A stretch of 11,256 nt of DNA from Propionibacterium sp. Its GTDB lineage: Bacteria; Actinomycetota; Actinomycetes; Propionibacteriales; Propionibacteriaceae. This document shows, piece after piece, positions 6,240 to 11,256 of the stretch; within the stretch, counting starts at the first letter, position 1, and the number at the start of each line of letters is the position of its first letter. Position numbers and translations under genes: made by a program. The DNA is taken from the NCBI GenBank assembly GCA_022837595.1, contig JALHFX010000065.1, positions 1 through 11,256 on the forward strand. The letters are read 5' to 3'. Under the pieces are notes generated by a model. It was not told the origin of the DNA. It made no database searches and saw only the letters and a list, made by a program, of their open reading frames with translations.

Positions 6240-8021
6240 CTATTCAGTGTCTCCGGCTGACGGCGGCAGACGCGCATCCTCTGCTTCGGCCAACACGAAG
6301 TGGTGCCTGGGCCCGGAGGAGGCGTGTGGCAGCGCGATGAGGTGTGTCCCGGAGACTGTGGACGGCAGCTGTTGCAGGTGGCGGCCGATCATGTTGACGA
6401 GCGTCGCAGCGACGGCGGCTAGGTCTGCGGCTGAACCGTGGAAGGTGGGCACGGAGCACCCTCTCGTTGGTATCAGTTCGTCCCCGTCGGCCACCTCCTG
6501 CCAGAGCGGATGGTAAAGCTCCAGCTCACCGTCGGTGAGTATCGTGCGACCCGCGCGTGCGTCCATTCCCGATGGCGTCAGAGTGGAGCCAGGTGCGCTG
6601 ATGTTGGCGATGCCGAGGGTGCCGGAACTGGCGTCGGTGGCGATCTGGGCAATGAGGGCTTTGCGCTCGACGCCCACAAGTGTGTCGAGGTACGTGGTAA
6701 CGCTGTGGCTTACGGTCGCATCGATGATGAGATCGGCTGCCAGGAGATCGGCGAGGTCTGGAACGCTCCCCTCCGCGATGGTGATGGTGAGGTCGTCGCG
6801 GAGCGAGCGCAGCCGTGTCGCGAGGGCATCGGCTTTTGTCTGTCCGATGTCGGCTTCGGTGTAGTTCTGTCGTACGAGGAGTCCGCCGGTGATGACTGCT
6901 GGGTCGCAGACGGTGATACCTGCGGCCCCGGCGCGTGCGATGAACTCGGCCGCCCATGATCCCAGTCCGCCGCACCCCCAGATGTGAACTATCTTTCCTT
7001 GGTAGCCGTTGACTGGTCGGCGTTCGTCGCGCCGGGTCGTGACTGCTTGTCGTTCGTCGGACATATTGCACCATTCAATGGGGATTTCGGCGTTGATGCT
7101 CGCGGGATCAAGGTTGATCGCGGTGCCGTGCTTTTTAGCGACGCGTCGAAGTGCATCGGCGGTCGTCGCATGGAGGCGTCCGCCGAGCAGGTGATGTGGG
7201 CCGCCTGCGGGATGGGGAACGGCGAGGATGAAGTACTGCTCCTCGCCGTCGGGGTTTCTGAGAGCGCTGGCGAGAAGGGAGGTGATGAACGCCGGCGATT
7301 GAGCCGCTACTCGTGAGGGCTGACCTCCGGCCTGGTCGAGATACGGATCATCTAGGAGCGCAAGGAACAAGGCGAGCGTCGAGGCGGCGCCGAAGGGCAT
7401 GTCGCTCGCCAGGGTGAAGACGGGCGTGCGATGTCCATCTCCCTCGGTCGAGTAGGTGAGATCGTACCGATGGGTCGAGCGGGCGATGAGCCGAGCGATC
7501 TGCCGTGGCTTCGTTGGGCCAGGCTCGCGGACCACGATTGTGGGTGTGTCGTCCGCGTGGTGGAGCACGCCGCCGACCGCGTGATACATCGCGGTCGAGG
7601 GGTCGAATTTTCCACCTGCGGCGTCAGTGAGCCAGCCCCACAGACGGTTGAGGAAGCCAGCCATTCCTTCCGACGGACGCCACTCGCGCGAAGGATCGAG
7701 GTAGATGCAGAGCCGTTGCCCCTGGAGAACATGTGGAAAGCCGAGGAAGCGTGGGTGGTCAACCTCGACGCTCGGCGGAACGAACATCGAGGGTCGAATC
7801 TGGAGGATGAACTCTTCGTGGTTCTCAAGCAAGAGACCTGCGGAACTTCGCAGGATATTGGCTGTGTTGAGCCGGACCCGGACGCTGGCACGGCTCTCTG
7901 CGTCGAGTTTGGGTTGCTGGACGATTCGCAGGTCGTCGGGCCTGTCTTTGGCGAGCGTCCTCAGTTCGTCAACAAGTTGCTTCTGCCAGACCGACAGCGT
8001 GCCCCGATTTCGACGGCTCAT
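6240..8021 (-). CDS. cap2: CBASS Cap2: E2-E1 fusion conjugating the CD-NTase
   Basis: Cap2 works like ubiquitin E1 and E2 enzymes in one chain: it activates the C-terminus of the CD-NTase with ATP, passes it through cysteines and attaches it to a target, which primes signalling. With the start at 8021 (ATG overlapping the CD-NTase stop, ATGA) it has 593 residues. The N-terminal E2-like domain has QRLCIYLDPSREW, with C105 as the probable catalytic Cys. A linker/adaptor region follows, then the ThiF/E1 domain: nucleotide loop GCGGLGS (349-355), D373, R384/N386 and K396. The E1 cysteine C522 sits in TRGCSVPTFHGSAAD. The longer frame to 8135 overlaps the CD-NTase gene and was rejected. No JAB/Cap3 domain is fused. 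There is little ribosome-site signal, so translation is probably coupled. Confidence 0.9.
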   Translation of the reverse strand: MSRRNRGTLSVWQKQLVDELRTLAKDRPDDLRIVQQPKLDAESRASVRVRLNTANILRSSAGLLLENHEEFILQIRPSMFVPPSVEVDHPRFLGFPHVLQGQRLCIYLDPSREWRPSEGMAGFLNRLWGWLTDAAGGKFDPSTAMYHAVGGVLHHADDTPTIVVREPGPTKPRQIARLIARSTHRYDLTYSTEGDGHRTPVFTLASDMPFGAASTLALFLALLDDPYLDQAGGQPSRVAAQSPAFITSLLASALRNPDGEEQYFILAVPHPAGGPHHLLGGRLHATTADALRRVAKKHGTAINLDPASINAEIPIEWCNMSDERQAVTTRRDERRPVNGYQGKIVHIWGCGGLGSWAAEFIARAGAAGITVCDPAVITGGLLVRQNYTEADIGQTKADALATRLRSLRDDLTITIAEGSVPDLADLLAADLIIDATVSHSVTTYLDTLVGVERKALIAQIATDASSGTLGIANISAPGSTLTPSGMDARAGRTILTDGELELYHPLWQEVADGDELIPTRGCSVPTFHGSAADLAAVAATLVNMIGRHLQQLPSTVSGTHLIALPHASSGPRHHFVLAEAEDARLPPSAGDTE

Positions 8022-9010
8022 CCCGCGCGGCCAGACCGCCCCACGGTAGTAGCCGGTACCGGCGCTGCGGGGAACTTGGTGCTGTTCGAGGACGTTGCCG
8101 GGGCCTTGAACCCATCGCCGAAGATGCCCTGCCACAACTCAACGCTGCGGTCCTTGTTCTCCTCGTTGTACGCCTTCTCGATCTCGGCCGCGTGGGCGTG
8201 GATGCGATCCCGGAAGTAGCTGTAGGTTGACTGCCCCCACCGATGGTCGAACGTGACTCCAGAACCCGACGGGTCCGGGATCGACGGCTTGATCGGGCGG
8301 GCCTGGAGCCAACTGTCGAGGTCGTTGACGAGGTGTAGGAGGGTCGTCGGAACGTCGCTGTAGTAGCCGGGATCGAGCAACGTGCGCAGCTCGGTTACCT
8401 GCTCGCCGAGGAGGGTGGTCAGGAGGATGGACCGCGTGCCTGTGAAGGAGTTCTTGTGGTCCCGCAGGTACTTCATCAGCCGGATGACCTTGCGAAGGTT
8501 GCCGTTTGCGAGTGTGTCCTTGGTCTTCATCCAGTCGGTGAAGCCCTGGGGGTTGGTCAGCTCCCAGTCGTTGACATCGCGGTTGACGATGACCTCGCGC
8601 CCGTCTGCGAGGTTCAAGTGCGGCACGATATCGAGGTGCATCGAGTTCGCGTAGACCAGACGGACGCAGCGGCACTTCCGTGAGTGCGGCATGTTGCCGT
8701 AGGTGCTGTGACGATGTAGAGCGGCGTAGACCTCCTCGATGTACTTCTTCGGATCGTCGGCCCAGTCCGGGTTCTCGCTCATGTCGAGCATGAAGTCTGC
8801 GTCGAACTCGTTGTCGCCGACGGGGTTGATGATGGTCCTATGGGCCCAGGAGCCCTGGGGCGTCTTGCCCAGGATGAGAGGGCCGACTTGCTCGTCGGCC
8901 TTCAACGCCTTGTAGACCGACTCGACGCGTGAGTCGAGTAGGTCCAGCTTTACCTGGCCGAGGTTGACGGTGTCCTTGAGCAGGACATTGAAGTGGTCGG
9001 TGAGCTTCAT
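8018..9010 (-). CDS. CBASS CD-NTase (cGAS/DncV-like nucleotidyltransferase)
   Basis: This is a cGAS/DncV-like enzyme that makes a cyclic di- or trinucleotide alarm signal upon phage infection; the product cannot be told from the sequence. In 330 residues it shows the nucleotidyltransferase signature GS (53-54) in PQGSWAHRT, the metal-binding pair D70 and D72 (FDADF) and a third Asp, D127 (HLDIVP). A helical second half follows. The tail from about 303 is Ala/Pro/Ser-rich, looks disordered and ends RSGRAG; a C-terminal Gly suits conjugation by Cap2. The start at 9010 has GGAGG (9018-9022) 7 nt upstream and overlaps the capV stop by 4 bp. The stop overlaps the cap2 start. The clade was not assigned. 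Confidence 0.93.
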   Translation of the reverse strand: MKLTDHFNVLLKDTVNLGQVKLDLLDSRVESVYKALKADEQVGPLILGKTPQGSWAHRTIINPVGDNEFDADFMLDMSENPDWADDPKKYIEEVYAALHRHSTYGNMPHSRKCRCVRLVYANSMHLDIVPHLNLADGREVIVNRDVNDWELTNPQGFTDWMKTKDTLANGNLRKVIRLMKYLRDHKNSFTGTRSILLTTLLGEQVTELRTLLDPGYYSDVPTTLLHLVNDLDSWLQARPIKPSIPDPSGSGVTFDHRWGQSTYSYFRDRIHAHAAEIEKAYNEENKDRSVELWQGIFGDGFKAPATSSNSTKFPAAPVPATTVGRSGRAG

Positions 9011-10113
9011 CGGGAGACCTCCGTGGTAGGCATGTTCGTCGGTTCACCGCGATGTGGGTCTCCGATCAATGGTGTGTATTCGGCTGCGCGATGGGCCGCG
9101 AACCTCTCGGTGTAGATGGGACTGAGCTCGCGGCTGGCGGACGCAGCAAGCCCGGCGAGGTCGCTCGGGTCTGCCGAGTCGAGTGCGTACAGATCGCCGG
9201 GGACGCGGGCGTCGAACCTGGTGTAGGCATCCTTGCCGATCAGATGTTCAGCGATGCCTTGTCCACCGCGGCTTCCGGCGTTGAGGATGAGGGGAGCGAT
9301 TGGCTTCGCCCAGTTCAGCAGTCCGCCGCGGTCGAGGCGCTTGGGGTGGTTCGTGAGCTGGTCGACGGTGCCAACGTTCAGCACCCTGATCGAGCTCAGT
9401 GGCTGATTGAGCATGCTTACGGCTTCAGCAATCGCCACAACGGAAGGATTGTTCGCCCATACACCACCGTCGATGAGTCGGTGCCCGTCCACGCGAGCGG
9501 CCGGGAAGTAGAGCGGCGCTGCTGAGGTCGCCATCGCGATGTCCACCATCGGGATGCGCCAGTCTCGGGCGAGCCGCGTGTTGTGCGGTGTCTTGAAGAT
9601 ATGCACACTACCGCGTTGCACGTCCCACGCTGGGATGACCAATCGCTTGGTGCTGTTGCCGAGTATCTGTCCTCCGAGCACGTTCGTGAGCGCGGTCCGG
9701 AGTGCACCGTGATCGTAGATGGGAGCGGTCAGCTGGCGCGGACGCCGCCACAGCCGACGCCTCGCGGCCGGGAACACAGTGTTGACGAGCTCCTCGTAGT
9801 GCTCAACGATCTGGGCAGGTGTGAGCCCGGCGCCCAGCGCCAGCGCGACGATCCCGCCAGCCGAGGTTCCGGCGATCAAGTCGAAAGACTCGCTGATGCT
9901 GACACCAAGGTCCTGCTCCAACCTTGCGAGCACATGAGCGGTGAAGAGGGCCTTGGCGCCGCCGCCGTCCAGTGCCAGTATCTGGAACGGCTCTGAACCC
10001 ATCTCAGGTAGCTGACCGGTCACCCCGGCGCTGTCCAGTTGTGCGCCCACCTCAAGCTGGCCACCGGGCACGTTGCCTCCGGCGTCGGGCGGATTTGCGG
10101 GAACTACAACCAT
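9007..10113 (-). CDS. capV: CBASS effector: patatin-like phospholipase CapV
   Basis: CapV is a patatin-family lipase that is switched on by the CBASS cyclic nucleotide and degrades membrane phospholipids, killing the infected cell. The protein has 368 residues. The oxyanion segment is LDGGGAKAL (48-56), the nucleophile elbow GTSAGG (82-87) has catalytic S84, and the catalytic Asp is D215 in IDGGVWANNP. In the oxyanion loop the usual GGGxRG is GGGAKA, so the last Gly is Ala. The first 37 residues are Gly/Pro/Val-rich and outside the domain. An internal ATG at 10002 (MGSEPFQILALDGGG) would match the usual family start. The ATG at 10113 is preferred because a -10 box (10120-10125) sits 6 nt before it, as in leaderless mRNAs. 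First gene of the operon; its stop overlaps the CD-NTase start. Confidence 0.93.
   Translation of the reverse strand: MVVVPANPPDAGGNVPGGQLEVGAQLDSAGVTGQLPEMGSEPFQILALDGGGAKALFTAHVLARLEQDLGVSISESFDLIAGTSAGGIVALALGAGLTPAQIVEHYEELVNTVFPAARRRLWRRPRQLTAPIYDHGALRTALTNVLGGQILGNSTKRLVIPAWDVQRGSVHIFKTPHNTRLARDWRIPMVDIAMATSAAPLYFPAARVDGHRLIDGGVWANNPSVVAIAEAVSMLNQPLSSIRVLNVGTVDQLTNHPKRLDRGGLLNWAKPIAPLILNAGSRGGQGIAEHLIGKDAYTRFDARVPGDLYALDSADPSDLAGLAASASRELSPIYTERFAAHRAAEYTPLIGDPHRGEPTNMPTTEVSR
9018..9022 (-). promoter_or_regulatory. Ribosome-binding site of the CD-NTase gene
   Basis: GGAGG on the minus strand, inside the end of capV and 7 nt before the ATG at 9010. It supports that start and separate ribosome entry in addition to the 4-bp coupling. 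Confidence 0.7.
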
Positions 10114-10119
10114 GTAACT

Positions 10120-10125
10120 ATTCTA
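10120..10125 (-). promoter_or_regulatory. -10 box of a probable leaderless CBASS promoter
   Basis: TAGAAT on the minus strand fits TANNNT and ends 6 nt before the ATG at 10113, which places the transcription start on the A of that ATG. Leaderless mRNAs are common in actinobacteria. No convincing -35 hexamer was seen 16-18 nt upstream. The 44-bp gap between the relaxase stop and capV contains nothing else except a CTCGGG direct repeat (10146-10157). Confidence 0.55.
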
Positions 10126-10157
10126 CGTCGCCGCTCCGACACTCCCTCGGGCTCGGG

Positions 10158-11180
10158 TCATAGCGAGCGGCCGAGCGATCTGTGTTCGACCGGCCGAGGC
10201 CCGCTACGTCCCGCGCGCGTACCGGCGACTTCGGTTGCCTGCGTGAGCGCGGATCGCGCCCTCGCGGCGTCGATCTTCTGGGCGACCGACTCGGGTGGGG
10301 CGCCGAGGGGTGCATCGTCGATGACGCGGTAGCGGTCTCGGTATGCGGCTACCACGCGTGCGGACTTGCGCCAGGTCGCGGCTCGTCGTCGGTCGTTCGG
10401 TTGCGCTCCAAGAGCCTTCGTCCACGGCACGCTCTCGGTCAGCGCGCCGTCGAGTACGGCGTCGGCGCGCGCCTCGATCAGCTCCTCTCGCTCGTCGAGG
10501 GCCGCCCGCATCTCGGCGTCGATGATGCCGTGCGCTTGCGGGATGAGGCCGGCGATGAGGCGCGCTGGCTTGCGAGTCCTGCCCGAGCCTGCGGGGCGGG
10601 CGGTCGCACGCTCGACCCGGTGGTGGAGGACGGCGGCGATGTCGTCAGCGTCGCCGAATCCGCGGGCAGCGACGAGACGCGGCAAGAGCGCTTCAATGTT
10701 GTGGTGGTTGGCTTCGGCGCGGCGGAGTTCTGCCGCGAGCGGGCCGAACGCGTCTGACTCGATGGCGCTCTCGGCCTGCTCTTCGGTGAGCCCGGAGCCC
10801 CGGACGAGGGTGGCCCAGCGGTCGTGCTGGGCTGCGGCTGCGATGGTCTCGTACTCGGCGGCGAGCTGGGCGATCGAGCCCCACTGTTCCTGTTCGGCGA
10901 CGATGGTCTCGTGTGCCGAGAGCTCGGCACCGCTGTGCTGCAGAACGCCGTAGAGCACGCTTCGCGCGGTGGCGTGGGGGTCGTCGCCGGGGTGTGGCTG
11001 CGCATGATCGTCGGCGCGGTCGAGAGTCACGTAGGCGTGGTTGGAGTGCCGCCCTCGGGTCATCGCGACGTAGAAGGTCTCCCTCGTCGAGGTCGGTTCA
11101 ACCAGCACGTGCGCGGTGTCGGTCGTGATGCCTTGCGCTCGGTAGGCGGTGACTGCATAGCCGAGGTTCCCCAAACACAC
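10158..11180 (-). pseudogene. MobF-type relaxase/helicase (TraA/TraI-like), C-terminal remnant
   Basis: The 340 codons match the last part of a conjugative relaxase-helicase. LGYAVTAYRAQGITTDTAHVLV and FYVAMTRGRHSNHAYV are late helicase motifs of the UvrD/RecD type, followed by a long C-terminal region rich in Ala, Arg and Glu. Full proteins of this type exceed about 1000 residues and have an N-terminal nicking domain. Here a stop codon (11181-11183, TGA) precedes the GTG at 11180, and another stop lies at 11211-11213. Neither of the other two minus frames up to 11256 reads like relaxase, so the gene seems cut at about 11170 and not merely frameshifted. Its 5' part is missing or lies beyond something off the window. 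As it stands it cannot nick or pump DNA. Confidence 0.8.
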
Positions 11181-11212
11181 TCACCTGTGAACGTGCGCGT
11201 GCGCGCGGTTCT

Positions 11213-11218
11213 ATTCTA
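11213..11218 (-). promoter_or_regulatory. -10-like box upstream of the relaxase remnant
   Basis: TAGAAT on the minus strand lies in a 9-mer GTAGAATAG identical to that at the capV promoter (10118-10126), and in both cases CGGCGAC lies just upstream. A transcript would start near 11206 and could read the relaxase remnant from the GTG at 11180, which has only a weak AGGTGA site. A run of alternating purine-pyrimidine bases (11192-11207) follows. Confidence 0.35.
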
Positions 11219-11219
11219 C

Positions 11220-11248
11220 CGGTCGCCGTGAGGACGCTCACGCGACCG
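11220..11248. repeat. Long inverted repeat (12-bp arms, one bulge) at right edge
   Basis: CGGTCGC (11220-11226), a bulged C, and GTGAG (11228-11232) pair with CTCAC (11237-11241) and GCGACCG (11242-11248) around the loop GACG. It abuts the TAGAAT box at 11213-11218 and covers the -35 region. It could be an operator dyad, a terminator of something to the right, an end of a mobile element, or an oriT-like hairpin; the sequence does not decide between them. Confidence 0.5.
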
Positions 11249-11256
11249 ACTCGTCA

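Noticed and set aside
8022..8135. Longer start for cap2 (38 more residues)
   Set aside because: The extension lies wholly inside the CD-NTase gene and does not resemble an E2 domain; the ATGA overlap start at 8021 gives the normal family length.
6247..8219. Several + strand open frames opposite cap2 and the CD-NTase gene
   Set aside because: All lie antisense to well-supported genes and show no domain or ribosome-site signal.
1..11256. CRISPR arrays, tRNA and rRNA genes
   Set aside because: No regularly spaced repeats or cloverleaf-like sequences were seen on reading both strands.

Overview
The base composition is high-GC, several starts are GTG, and one promoter looks leaderless. The gene families (large serine recombinase with a small tandem-HTH partner, MobF-type relaxase C-terminus, mobile-element DprA-like protein) fit an actinobacterium, probably a Micrococcales relative; the genus cannot be fixed from the sequence. 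The window reads as the accessory part of an integrative or conjugative element carrying an anti-phage signalling operon, later hit by an insertion sequence.

Layout on the + strand: a large serine recombinase runs in from the left edge (2-1567), followed closely by a small protein with two helix-turn-helix units (1573-2037). After a 73-bp gap holding a hairpin comes a DprA/Smf-like gene. It is cut after codon 37 by a complete IS21-family element (2222-4739, with istA and istB on the minus strand) flanked by a 6-bp direct repeat AGGCTC. The rest of the dprA-like gene continues at 4746-5621. Removing the IS and one repeat copy restores a single frame of 328 codons.

Layout on the - strand: a small two-helix membrane protein (5660-6025) has its own good promoter. 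Then come three translationally coupled genes transcribed right to left: a patatin-like phospholipase (capV, 9007-10113), a CD-NTase cyclic-nucleotide synthase (8018-9010) and an E2-E1 ubiquitin-transfer-like protein (cap2, 6240-8021). Both junctions are 4-bp ATGA overlaps. This is a CBASS anti-phage operon: Cap2 is expected to conjugate and prime the CD-NTase through its C-terminal glycine, the CD-NTase makes a cyclic nucleotide on infection, and the signal activates the phospholipase to destroy the membrane. No Cap3 deconjugase gene is visible. The operon appears to start from a leaderless promoter just behind a 5'-truncated MobF relaxase/helicase remnant (10158-11180).

The CBASS operon therefore sits as cargo between a relaxase remnant and transfer-element genes (membrane protein, dprA-like). 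Both the relaxase and the dprA-like gene look broken, so the carrier element may no longer move by itself. The last 76 bases hold a long hairpin next to a -10 box that resembles the capV promoter.
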